Positions 1-9,526 of a DNA stretch of 59,947 nucleotides are shown in pieces (within the stretch, counting starts at the first letter, position 1; each line of letters begins with the position of its first letter). Location of the stretch: positions 1-59,947 of the forward strand of contig JAKOGH010000479.1 of assembly GCA_024811115.1 (NCBI GenBank), in the 5' to 3' direction. Origin of the DNA: Terana coerulea. Taxonomy: Eukaryota > Basidiomycota > Agaricomycetes > Polyporales > Phanerochaetaceae. Made by a program: the position numbers and the translations under genes. The notes under the pieces were generated by a model. The model made no database searches, was not told the origin of the DNA, and saw only the letters and a list, made by a program, of their open reading frames with translations.

Positions 1-313
1 GCTTCTTCAGCAACTCCTCCACTTCCTTGTAGTACACCTCCCGAATCCGCTGCTCGTCGTCGAACTCCTTCTCCTGACTGACATGCTCCACGAACTGGAA
101 GCCGGACGTGTCGAGCGAGAGGTCGTACTCCTTCTGACGGCCACGTGCGTCGCGAATGACGACGTCGTACGGCTCAGACCCTAGGTTGTCCTTGGGTTTG
201 CCGGCGGGCGGGTCGTGGACGTAGTAGTAGGGAGTGTCGTCGGTGCCAGGCGCGGCGGCGTAGTAGTTGAGGGTAGTGGGGACGTCGTGAGGTGCGAGAG
301 TTTCGACAGCCAT
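1..313 (-). CDS. CmcJ / GA4-desaturase-like protein, N-terminal part (cut by window edge)
   Basis: An open frame starts at an ATG on the minus strand (311-313) and stays open to the window edge, giving about 104 residues. The start MAVETLAPHDVPTTLNYY, then a DARG motif and the stretch LDTSGFQF followed by EKEFDDE and YYKEVEELL, match the N-terminus of the fungal CmcJ-like/GA4-desaturase family (AsaB-like proteins), 2-oxoglutarate/Fe oxygenase-related enzymes often near secondary-metabolite genes. The catalytic part lies outside the window, so activity cannot be judged. Codon use is GC-rich and undamaged, unlike the decayed genes that follow. A TATA-like box sits about 95 bp upstream. The family assignment is strong; the substrate is unknown. 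Confidence 0.85.
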   Translation of the reverse strand, partial: MAVETLAPHDVPTTLNYYAAAPGTDDTPYYYVHDPPAGKPKDNLGSEPYDVVIRDARGRQKEYDLSLDTSGFQFVEHVSQEKEFDDEQRIREVYYKEVEELLKK

Positions 314-404
314 TGTTACGTAGCAAATTCACGAGACTGAAATATACTCGTCGAGTCTGTGAGCGGCGTGAGTAGGCGAGTGAGCGGAGATGGACGTTTT
401 GAAC

Positions 405-420
405 GTACTTATATATCCTT
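405..420 (-). promoter_or_regulatory. TATA-like box of the CmcJ-like gene
   Basis: The sequence tatatat at 410-416, read on the minus strand, lies about 95 bp upstream of the ATG at 313, a normal place for a fungal TATA element. No other core element is obvious. Confidence 0.5.
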
Positions 421-814
421 ACCCGGGTGCTGTCCGTAAGCCATGCGCTTGAGACAATATTAGTCAGCCGGAGGCATTAGAAGCGTTACTACGACTCACG
501 AGCGGGAAGTGTCGGCGGACTAGTATCTAAGGCGCTACGACTCGGAGGCGTTCATTGCGTTTGTTTCATGTCTTCGCACGTCATAGGGGTAACCGTGCAA
601 GTTGGGCCGATTCGAAGTCTTGAAGGGTCATGGGAGTTTGAGTTGAGCTGTCAGTTGGTCGCAGCTCGGCGACAACGGCGAGGGATGATTGATCGGGATA
701 ATCCGAGCGCCACAAAGGTGGCATTTGCCAAAACCGGAAGCTTAGATGTTCAACCCAAGTCCGAGTCGGCTGAGCGAGCTCTCGTAGTCATGCCGCTCCT
801 GTATCAGTCAGCGA
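421..814. other. Intergenic stretch without a recognisable gene
   Basis: Between the CmcJ-like promoter and the left inverted repeat of the RecQ/DUF6589 block I see no gene. An 84-codon frame on the plus strand (568-822) has no recognisable motif and is probably chance. Confidence 0.5.
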
Positions 815-1573
815 TAGAATAGGCTCGAACCAGCCACCTTGCACGTAACATAACAATATAATACTTTGCAAGGCGGCTGGGAGCACTGAACCGAGAGCGC
901 GCAGACGAGAATTGAAACCCCGCAGATTTCTCAAAGAGGAAGGTAGTCGTAGCGCCCACGCGCACTCCGCCGTAATATGCCTGAGCTGTTTATTGAGCAA
1001 TGAATTTACTTATATTCTACCATGCTTAGGAAGCTGTTTGTAGTAATTATGTATACTACTCAGAAGTCAATCACGCCGAAATCAGTGCGAAAGCATGCAA
1101 ACTCGTCAAACATGACCCCTTTACGGCTTGTCTGGCAGCTTGATGGTTTGTATAGCCTTAAAGTGGCAGAGGCCGTAGCAATCGAGAATTTTGATGATAT
1201 CCGATAAAGCGTGAGTGTTTTCGTGTGCAAAAGACCCTGGCAGGGGAAGCTGTACATGTTAAAGGTTTAATTTCCTTCACAAACACTAGTGTACTGGCCA
1301 GCTCGCTCCTGAGCATGGTGACTACCTTCTGTTCTGCTGCAGCCTCTCTCAACTTTATCTCTGCCTTTTTGCGCCCAGTTTGTTCCTCCACAGCATTCCG
1401 TTGCTGTTGCAATAACTCACAGAGTGACGTCCGTAGTCTCGTTCCCATCCGCTCTAAACTCCGAAAGCACAAGGCTTTCGGCCAGTGAGTCGGACATCGA
1501 AAAGCGATGTTCACTGGCTCGTTAGAGCATCTGGTGAGTTTGGATCATCCGGGTGTAGATCGCTCGCACGTGA
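815..1573 (+). repeat. Left terminal inverted repeat of the RecQ/DUF6589 block
   Basis: Three collinear blocks match the reverse complement of the right side: 893-944 against 9004-9055 (about 46 of 52 bases), 1434-1451 against 8954-8971 (17 of 18), and 1551-1573 against 8836-8858 (22 of 23). Weaker similarity continues outward to about 815. Spacing between the inner two blocks is nearly equal on both sides (117 and 113 bp), while the outer spacing differs by about 450 bp because of an insertion on this side. The innermost block lies about 130 bp upstream of the helicase ATG and may contain its promoter. Confidence 0.75.
975..1428. mobile_element. Insertion of about 450 bp inside the left inverted repeat
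   Basis: Aligning the two inverted repeats leaves about 450 bp unmatched on the left. The ends (cctgagctgtttattga on the left, tgcaataactcacag on the right) are weakly inverted copies of one another. On the minus strand, about 1264-1425 reads as a charged heptad-like segment (ELLQQQRNAVEEQTGRKKAE and following), probably one exon of a coiled-coil protein, ended by a stop. This could be a non-autonomous element that captured an exon, or an unrelated insertion. No clear target duplication was found. Confidence 0.4.
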
Positions 1574-1925
1574 TGCATTACCGCGGCGCGTCCAGCGCAA
1601 CGTCTCGCGTCTCATTAGTCCTCGTCGCTACTTTGCCTTCCTCGTCGTCTGTGCTTTGCTTGTCTATGCTCTCTGTGCTTTATATATTTATGCTCTAACT
1701 ATGGCAACATCTGGCTCTGGCTCCGGCGGCCAGAAGACCCGTCTGTCTTACGAAGTGCTGGCAACTGCTCGGCTCGCCGCTGAAGAGTCTAGTCGCTACA
1801 ACTCTGTGGAAACTAGGCAAAACCTCTCAAGACGGATTGAAGAATGCTGTGGAAAGGCTCCCTATGACTGGCAGCTTGACGTGGGCGAAGCTTTGAGACT
1901 GGGGCTCGATTGCGTGCTTATAGCC

Positions 1926-3590
1926 CATCAGGAAAAAACCTCCTCACCTAATTAGCCTTTAAATAGGACTATTTACACCTATTTAGTAAAAATAGTGGAA
2001 TAGGTAATTTAGGGCCCAGTAGTAAGGTTGCCATTGGCTCTGCAGTTATTTAGCCCTATTTTAACGTGGAATAACACCTATTTTTCCGGTATTCAGGAGT
2101 CTTTGTGCCTTCCAATGCGAAAGTGATTTTAGAATCATGTGATTTTTTACAGTACAAGACACTGACTATGCTACAGTAGTTATTACATCGCAGTGAAATG
2201 AAGCACATCTGTGCCCCACGACCACATCGGGCTTCAAGTTCAAGCCCCACGCGATCAACATGCACGCAAGTAGCCATGGCGGTGATGTGGTAAGTGTACG
2301 GGATGTTCACGTGCACGCACTTGCGGCCGCCTGCCTTGAGCTCGCCCTGCAGCGCATCGAGCATGCCTGCAACGACGCCGTCTTCGCAGCTGCAGTCTTA
2401 CGTCAACATCCATGCATCACTCATGCAAAGCGGATACGCACTTACAGCAACATGCAACGGAGAGTGCGGCGTACAAGGCGTCCCGCACCACTCAGTGCTG
2501 CTGAAGCTCAATGGGTGACATCCAAATGGCAAGCATGCCCACCCGGGTGCGGCGCACACTTATCAGCCATAAGGCCTGCGCGAGCGCGGTCAGCGGTGTA
2601 CGCTTCGCGTTTGCGAGGGGTGTGGGGACGGAGGCAGGTTTGAGAGGGGCGCAATGTACCTGGCACGCCCGGCTGCCTCTCCATTCGCGCGCTGCGGGAG
2701 GCTGGTCACCTCCTCAAACAACACTGCTGCATTGCTCCCCGCCGCACCAAGGTTATTCAGCAGCGCCATCCGCCTTGCCCATCGCTTTGGCCTCTCCTAC
2801 GCTGAATTGGCGGTGTTGATGACGGTGCCGTTCTCGTGCAGGGGCCGGATGCGTGAGTTGAGCGTGCAGAGGGAGATCGTAGGCGGAACGGCGGCATGCT
2901 GCAGCATGGGGAGCAGGTTCACAAGGGACGCGGTGCCCAAGGCGGCCCCAGTGTGCCCAAGGTTGGCCTGCGTAGACGTGAGGTGCACAGCATGAGAGGC
3001 TTTGTCACGCGGCACCTTCTCTCAGCTATACATACTGACTGATCCCGCACACCGTGCCGCAGTCGTGGAGTGTGTCACTCACCTGCTTATGCTGTCTCAC
3101 TGTGCAGTGAAACCCTACGGCATGTGGACGAAGTCGCGCGTTGCCAACAGATAAAAGGAGTGCGCCTTCGGGCTGTGTGTAGCCAAACACATGGTGGTGG
3201 TAGGAGAGAAAGAAAACCTCTGCGAATGTCCGGCGACTCTGCGCTGCGCAGTGGAGCTGATGAGGTAATCCGGCATTTGCCGAAGCGCCAACTGGCACTG
3301 TGACAAGCAAAATCCTAGCAAAGGCATTTGCAACATTCAGTAAGCAATGTTATTCCACCTTCTATGTAGCCGATATTCTTACATTATCATGAATTTCTTA
3401 CACTTCCATGGATAGTCACAAATATTCATTAAGCTCTAATAGCTGCGGAGTAGGTGAAATAGCTACGTGAGTACATGAGGTGAGAATTAGTCAAAATGTA
3501 GCGATCTGATAACTGGTATAGCCCGCAATAGGAAGTATAGGTAAAATAGACCTAATTTAGACCTAATTAGCTTGGGAGGTTTTTCCTGAT
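1926..3590. mobile_element. Inverted-repeat element (1665 bp) carrying a PKS gene fragment
   Basis: The element interrupts the helicase between codons for IA and GIGAGKT; removing it and one copy of the flanking GCC (1923-1925 and 3591-3593) restores the expected reading. Ends are inverted: catcaggaaaaaacctcc on the left and ggaggtttttcctgat on the right, continuing to ctaattag on both sides. Subterminal AT-rich motifs such as cctatttag and acctaattta repeat near both ends. It encodes no transposase but holds a gene fragment (polyketide synthase, minus strand), so it resembles a Pack-type, gene-capturing DNA transposon. A 3-bp duplication would fit CACTA/CMC or Harbinger elements; the family is not settled. 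Confidence 0.8.
2265..3015 (-). pseudogene. Captured polyketide synthase fragment (KS C-terminus to start of AT)
   Basis: Read on the minus strand, TQANLGHTGAALGTASL followed by NSRIRPLHENGTVINT (about 2965-2825) matches the C-terminal part of a beta-ketoacyl synthase domain with its catalytic-histidine NxGHT motif. LLNNLGAAGSNAAVLFEE (about 2760-2700) matches the end of the KS region in fungal iterative PKSs. LDALQGELKAGGRKCVHVN followed by IPYTYHITAMA (about 2360-2270) matches an acyltransferase (SAT/AT-type) segment with its conserved histidine. The fragment has stops and frameshifts and lies wholly inside the inverted-repeat element, so it is captured cargo. The donor PKS should exist elsewhere in the genome. 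Confidence 0.75.
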
Positions 3591-6067
3591 GCCGGGATCG
3601 GTGCTGGCAAGACTCTGACCTTTGTCATGCCACTTTTGCTGGAGGATACGCGGCGAGGCATGATCTTGATTATATCTCCTCTTACCGAGCTACAAAGGGA
3701 CCAGGTAAGGATTGCTCAACCTGCAGCTGAGTTGCCTAAGTGGTGCTAACTCTTTCCTGAAGGCTAGGCGGCTAAATGCGATGGGTATACCAGCAACTGC
3801 AGTGAATGCGAACACATGGAGCTCCGATTTGGAGAAGGTATGCCTGCTGCATGCTATGTGCCGTCAAAAAACTAATAAAACTGCAGGAAATCATCAATGG
3901 GAAGTTCCAAACTCTGCTCGCCTCACCGGAAATGTGCCTCAAGCACGAAGACTTTTCAGAACTGCTCCGAAGCCCGCGGGTCACAAAAACGTGAAGGCCG
4001 TCATTGTCGACGAAGTACACAGCGCATCTCTTTGGGCTGGCAACTTTCGACCGGCGTTCGGCGAACTTGACAAACTTCGGTCGTATCTAAAGCTGGCGGT
4101 TCCGGTACTGGCGGCTTCTGCAACGATGACTCCGGCTGTGCTGGACGACGTCTGTTCAAAGCTCCGTCTTACTGGGGACAAGACAGTGCTTGTTAATATC
4201 GGTAACGATCGACATAACATTACGCCAATTGTATGCCGGCTCAAATCCACGGACGACCTTCCTGCACTGGACTTTCTGCTCAAGGAGGCCGAGACTGGGC
4301 AGCCGCTTATTCGGACGCTCGTTTATGTCAAGACCCGGGATCTCGCGCGCGATGTTTGGGAGCACCTGAGCCGACAGCTGCCAACAGAAGAACTTCGAGA
4401 GCAGGTTGACTTCCTGCACGCTGGACGTGAACGCCGTACTCGGCGCTATGTTATGCGACGCTTTCGGAACGGTGAAATAAAGATTTTATGTGCAACTGAA
4501 GTTGCGGGTATGGTGAGCTTGCACTGTGTCTTCACCTTCAAGGAGCTGACTATATGCTGCATGAAAGGGCCTGGATATGCGAGACATCGACCGTGTCGCT
4601 CAGTACGGACTTCCGCGCAGCCTAAATGAATGGATTCAACACTACGGTCGAGCAGGGCGTGGCGGGCAACCTGCCTTAGGCATTCTCCTTGTCGAGCCGA
4701 CAGCGTTTCAGATGCAGAAAAAGCGGGCAAAGAAAGGGCAAGACCAGGCCAAGGCTGATGATGCACTGGATATCCCTCTCGATGAGTACGCGCGGGAGGT
4801 GCAAGGTGACCAAGACGAGCAGCCTGAGGATTCAGACGAGGAGTCCGACGCCGACGGAGAAGGGTCTGCAGTAGACATGGATGGCAATGGCGCGAGACCT
4901 GATCTGCCAGTGCTTTCCCGACGCTCTGTGCCGCCGCCAGGAGGCGCAGTTGACCATGAAGGTTCAGAAGCCGATGATGGAGAAGGCTACGACGAACCGA
5001 GCCTTGAATTGAATGTTGAAGGCAGCAGTGCAGACGTACCGAAGGCGCAGAAAGACACAAGTAACCTCGAGTATCGGAAAAGGTCGAGCCGGCGCTGCGC
5101 CGATATGTGGAGGCTCTGAAGTCATGCCGCCGGGAGGTTGTTGATCAGTACTACGAAAATCCCCCAGAGCGACCACAAGGTGCATATTGATGTCTTTTGT
5201 GTCGGCTTTATACTGATAGACCTGAGATATAGAACTCATTGTTGCTTGCTGCGACAGCTGTCTGTTGCAGCGTGAGCCGGAGTTGTTGACGACTGCGGAC
5301 AAGTATATTCTTGCGACGATCAAGCATTTTTCGGACCGTACTCTACCGCCGCCCAAGCGTTCACGTAAGCGAGGCAAGCTACCAGATGGTCTAGGGCCGC
5401 GCAAGCAGAAACGATTGGAGGACTGCCGTGATGCTCTGGAGCTCTGGCTTGAAAAGTGCTGGCTGATGAACTACTCGCACTGCGTCTGGCGATCTCACGT
5501 CCTTTTACCTTCGAATCTACTGGAAATATTTGCGAAGCGTGCAGATATCCGAACCGTTGAAGACATGAAGCGGGAGACTGGCTGGGGCTTTGCAGATGTG
5601 CACGGTGCCGAGATCCTCGAGCTTCTCGCCCCTATCGATAGGGCATGGAACGAGAGACGGCTCAAGGAGAAGGAAGAAAAGGCGGCAAAAAGAGAAAGGT
5701 CAGCGAAGCCAAGGCCGCAGCTGAAGCGGAGAAGCGACGTGAAGCGAAGCACCAGGCAATGCTAAGGAAGAAAGCTACCAACACGGAAAACGCAGTCGCT
5801 TCGTCTTCGCGTTCGGCCCTCGTTCGGCCTGTTCTGCCCCGCCTGCCAAATTCGATGGCTCCAGTCCAGCAGGATGAAGGCTCCTCAGGTTCGGCCGCCA
5901 CGGGACTGCCAAGTTATCCATATCCTTATGCATATTCATATCCATACCCATATTGGCAGCCAGTACCTTACCCGTATCTGCAGCACGGACCTGCTAATTC
6001 TATGTCACAGCCGTATAGTCAGAAACCATGAGATCATAGTGCACAATAATACATTTTTTACATCACA

Positions 6068-8713
6068 TCACTCTTTGTCCGAGCTTGAGTCTGATGAGTT
6101 ATCGCCTACATCCCAGTTCTCGGTTGTTGCACGACTCGTCACCCGTTTCGCCAGCCATCTGTCAATTGTACGCTTGAGAGTACCGTAGTCGGAGCCTTTA
6201 TCCATCACATCCTTGGGTCGCTCTTCTTTCTTGAAGCGTCTTTGCGAGACGGGCTTGTAGACGTGAATTTCTGATTGTGCGTAAGACTCTTGGAGGCGTG
6301 CAATGTCCTTCTCACTGTCAGGGCTGGTATGTGCTTTTCCGCGTCGGAAATGGTTGATTTCAGCCTCTACGTAGTCTTTGACCTTTCGCAGTATTGGTAT
6401 AGTGGCCGATATCTTCTTGATGTACTCCCAGGTGGTATGTGGTCCAAAGGTTGCGAAGATATACTACAACAGAACGTAAGCACAGTGAGATTCCGTAGTG
6501 AGCTTGATATATTACCTCTATATCCCAGATGTTATGCTCTTGCAGTAAATCAAATGGAGAGAAAAGTCCTGGACGACCGGTGGTATTGCCGAGCCAGCAG
6601 AAGGTAAGGAACCATAGCTGCAGGTCCTCTGGCCATTCGCGCTCAAATGCTTGGATAAGCTCGAGGATCTCTATTGAGTAATTGGAATGGCCTCCACCGA
6701 TGAAGCGAAAGAGTAGCCGTGGAAGTAGATCCTTAACTCGCCCAACATCGCCCCTCCTAATGGCATCGTTGAGGTTGAGGTGCACTAAGATGTCGCGGTT
6801 GAACTGTATGGAGTGAGCGAGGACATGGTCTTCTTGCTCTTCATTGTAGTCGGCCATATCAATAAGGCCATGGTTCGACGCAAGTGTCCGATGTATTTTC
6901 TTCGCGAGCTTGAGCAGTTCCTCGGGGGTACGTGAGCGAAGCTTATCGAGAGAGTTGACTTCAGCGACCTGACACCAAGTGTCTCGGAATCGCGCCTGAG
7001 CCACGGTATGGAGCGCATCTCGTTGAGTGTTGTACCATACCCCTCGGACGGAAGGCGACGCCAGTCCCTTCCGATTGAGAAGATCATAATCTCGCTTGAG
7101 GCCTATAGTCGAGTCTTTGATGTAGTACTGGTTATAGATAGACGCCGTTTCAGTGATCTGAGTGTGAAACAAACCGGCGGCTTCAATTACATGTTCAAAG
7201 CGGTCGGCAGCGGTGAGATCTTGTGAACGATAGCACTTGATACCTCGTATGCGCGAGACAGTCAGTTGATCGCCTATCCAGACAATTAATTCATTAAGTC
7301 CCATTTGCTGTTGCGCCTCACGACTGAAGCGACCTATTTGCTTCATCCACTCTTCGAAACACCGCTCATTTCCCTCGTATGACGCCTCCTCGATGTGAAC
7401 CGTCCCAAGCATGTACTGGGTTGTTGCATGTTCAGGTCCTGTTGGCAGCTGAAAGACGGCAGAGGAGGGGACAGCTTGTCGCTGTTCTTGTGTTGGTAAG
7501 TCGAGAGGTCGAACGCAGCTGAGTCAAGTAGAACGCATAGAATGAGGTGCAGCTCCGAAGCTTCCAGCCGTCGGCTCGCTTTAGCCTCAAGAAGAAGGAT
7601 GTCGGCGGCCGAGATGGGATTCTTGCATCCTTCGCGCCGCTTCTCATGATAGGCACGATTACTCGGAGCAACTGCAGTGGGATTCTTCACTACATAGATT
7701 GTTGCAGCAGTTCCGCTATCGAAGTGGTGCTTGTTGTTGATCCGCTGCTCGAACGCCCGAAACTGCAGGTTGAGATTATCGTGCGTGCCACGGAAGGGGT
7801 ATTTCTTGACATCCTTGCGCAGATTTCGTTTCGCGTCATCTCCTAGCTTTTCGAAGCCGTCGTAGGTCCACTTCTGACTCATCGAAATGCCAAGGGCATT
7901 CAGCGTGTCGAATCCTTTTGCCCTCAAGCCGCAAGCCTTCATGTATACACTGACAAGCTTTTGTACTTTGCACCGCTTCTGAGAGCGGTGAAAAGAGGCA
8001 ATGGCGGCTATCATAGCCACGGCCTGCACGCATATAGTCAGTTGGTCTCTTCTAAACTATGACACCTGAACACTCACGATGTCGGGCTTCTTGTGGGTAT
8101 TTTTCTTCGCCTGCATTGGCGTGCATGCAGCAGTGTGACACAGCGACCAGAAGATCGGTGCGTGCTGCTGGACAGCCGGTACAAGTTCATCGAAGTTCAC
8201 CGCAAGCAAGGTCTTCTCGGAAAGGTCTGCTTGGGGAGAGACCATCACGTCTTTGAGGTTGCGCATTTCTCGGTTGACCTTGCGCTTGGTGATATCTTCA
8301 GCTAGGGCATCTAAAGCTGCGCCAGCGGCCTTTGTTCGAATTCCTCGCTCATGAGATCTCGGCGGACGATGCCAGTTACGGAGTATCGTAGGAAGCTCGT
8401 CACTGAGCATAAGGGCGGTCCTTGCATATCGAATGGTTGGGTTCTGAATGGCGGCCTCGCAAGTCCAGGAGAAATAGTACAAGAATAGAGTCACGTCGAA
8501 GCCCTTCGAGACCATGAAGTTGATGATATCTTCCATTTGCTCAGCAATCCAGGTAGGCTCCTTTGCGGCAAGAAACAGCCGTAGACTTGCAGTGCGCTGA
8601 ACTGCAACGGGATTGGCGGCAGGGAACTGGAAGTCATCTTCTCGCTCATCTTCAAAGAGCTCGTTGTCATCTGGATCGAGGTCGATGTCTTCATGAGTTA
8701 CTGCAGGCAGCAT
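6068..8713 (-). pseudogene. DUF6589-domain protein, almost intact (one frameshift)
   Basis: The first ATG in frame is at 8713 (MLPAVTHEDIDLD). Introns are readable at 8024-8077 and 6464-6515, and the stop is at 6068-6070. The order of recognised segments is typical of DUF6589 proteins of Agaricomycetes: ATTQYMLGTVHIEEASYEGN, GLNELIVWIGDQLT (about 7275), AGLFH (about 7180), FNRDI, RRGDVGRVKDLLPRLLFRF (about 6750), and a Ser/Asp-rich end. One base is missing or extra in a C-run near 7467-7471, where the frame changes; otherwise about 830 codons are open. Its biochemical role is unknown. Its place inside inverted repeats beside a RecQ helicase suggests a mobilisation role, perhaps as the recombinase or nuclease partner, but no classical catalytic triad can be pointed to. 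Confidence 0.82.
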
Positions 8714-8835
8714 GATAGAAGAGAAAGGATATGCTATTTGCTGTCTACAAAGCTTTGTGGTAGAGTTGCAGAGCGGTGCGACAGTGGTCAAGGACTACTA
8801 CACCTACTCTTTGCGGAATGAGCAAGGCGCTGCGG
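8714..8835 (-). promoter_or_regulatory. Leader/promoter stretch of the DUF6589 gene
   Basis: About 120 bp separate the ATG from the innermost inverted-repeat block. No clear TATA box is visible. The repeat block itself (tcacgtgcgagtgatctac) holds an E-box-like CACGTG and is mirrored upstream of the helicase, so a shared regulatory element for both genes is plausible. Confidence 0.35.
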
Positions 8836-9159
8836 TCACGTGCGAGTGATCTACACCCGGACGGTTCAAAGTGACCAGACGTTCTATTACATTACCGTGC
8901 ATCGATTATTCGATCTCCGCACGGCAGGTCCCGTAGGGCCAATGTCATAGATACGGCTGGGAACGAGACTATGATGTCCGCGAGTTCTGGTGCACACGTG
9001 GCGACCTGCCTCTTTGGGAAATCTGCGGGGTTTGAATTCTTGTGTGCGCGCGCTCGACCGAGTTCTGCCAGTCCCGCTGGTCGCTATTAAGAATAATGTA
9101 CCGCAAAGTACGTTCTTAAGAGCTACCTGCGGGCTAGTAACGAGTCTAGCGATAGACAC
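8836..9159 (-). repeat. Right terminal inverted repeat of the RecQ/DUF6589 block
   Basis: This is the reverse-complement partner of the left repeat, uninterrupted here. The innermost block (8836-8858) lies about 120 bp upstream of the DUF6589 ATG at 8713, mirroring the position of the same block before the helicase ATG. The outer edge is blurred and abuts a hAT-type MITE that begins at 9160, whose target duplication (9152-9159) lies inside or at the very end of this repeat. Confidence 0.72.
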
Positions 9160-9518
9160 TAGTGATTGGCAAGGGTAAACCCTTCATGCTTAGAGGCTAA
9201 CCCTTACCCTTACCCTCCAAAACCCTTACCCTTATGAAGGGTAAGGGTTGAGGGTTACCCTTCAAACCCTTGCCAAAATAGGCAAAAAATAGTGCTTTGA
9301 GTGCTTTTTTTCTTTCACTTATAATGTCAGCCTTCTATTTGAGTAGCTTGGATTGATATAGAAAGCACTCACAACACTTGCAGCCCTATCCAGCAACATG
9401 TCTGGTATTTGCGTGCAGACCCCTGTCAGACGAGGGTTAACTTTCTTCAATCCTTATCCTTACCCTTCATACCCTTACCCTTAACCCTCGGGGGTTTGCA
9501 AACCCCTGCCTATCACTA
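9160..9518. mobile_element. hAT-type MITE, copy 1 (359 bp)
   Basis: The ends are tagtgattggcaagggt and the inverted gcctatcacta. A perfect 8-bp target duplication ATAGACAC lies on both sides (9152-9159 and 9519-9526), which defines the insertion as hAT-type. No coding capacity. The interior is rich in CCCTTA units and contains a perfect 13-bp hairpin (aacccttaccctt at 9221-9233, loop atg, complement at 9237-9249). A second copy with its own 8-bp duplication lies at 21711-22070. Confidence 0.92.
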
Positions 9519-9526
9519 ATAGACAC

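Larger units (their letters stand above)
1701..6031 (+). pseudogene. RecQ-family DNA helicase, split by an inserted element and frameshifted
   Basis: The start MATSGSGSGGQ is followed by YDWQLDVGEALRLGLDCV, the usual lead-in to Walker A in these helicases. Walker A (GIGAGKT, 3594-3614) follows only after a 1.67-kb insertion. Then come the Walker B box VDEVHS (about 4003-4020), SATM, and motif VI QHYGRAGRGG (about 4636-4665), so the core is SF2 RecQ-like, a 3'-5' unwinding ATPase family. Short introns are readable at 3705-3762, 3838-3886, 4513-4567 and about 5180-5270. An acidic linker and a basic C-terminal region follow, ending in a Tyr/Pro-rich tail (PYPYAYSYPYPYW). Single-base frameshifts in A-runs lie near 3990, 5078 and 5693. 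It converges on the DUF6589 gene, with which it shares the element. The cysteine cluster expected after the PPERPQ segment is not visible. Confidence 0.85.
815..9159. mobile_element. RecQ helicase + DUF6589 element with long inverted repeats (decayed)
   Basis: Two convergent genes, a RecQ-family helicase (plus) and a DUF6589 protein (minus), fill the space between inverted repeats at about 815-1573 and 8836-9159. Each gene starts just inside its repeat and the two stop codons lie about 36 bp apart, so the block is compact and self-contained. The left repeat is longer because of an insertion of about 450 bp. The outermost edges are blurred and I could not find a target duplication; a MITE sits at the right edge. 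The gene pair, repeats and compactness suggest an autonomous mobile element. Both genes carry frameshifts and the helicase is split by another element, so this copy is dead. The mobile-element reading is inference; the repeats and the gene pair are seen directly. Confidence 0.6.

Noticed and set aside
1485..1955. Helicase start upstream at 1485
   Set aside because: The extension crosses the inverted repeat and a hydrophobic low-information stretch; the ATG at 1701 fits the usual start of the family.
5874..6188. A 104-codon plus-strand frame across the RecQ stop
   Set aside because: It is a shifted reading of the helicase tail and of the antisense of the DUF6589 end; both real genes explain the DNA.
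7460..7500. A 24-bp intron in the DUF6589 gene at the frame change
   Set aside because: GT and AG are present, but the length is far below that of any other intron here; a one-base frameshift in a C-run is simpler.
8714..8791. DUF6589 start at 8791
   Set aside because: The codon there is TTG on the minus strand, not ATG; the first ATG in frame is at 8713.
9185..9265. CCCTTA arrays as a telomere or interstitial telomeric repeat
   Set aside because: The unit is CCCTTA, not the telomeric CCCTAA, and the array lies inside a MITE with perfect 8-bp duplications.
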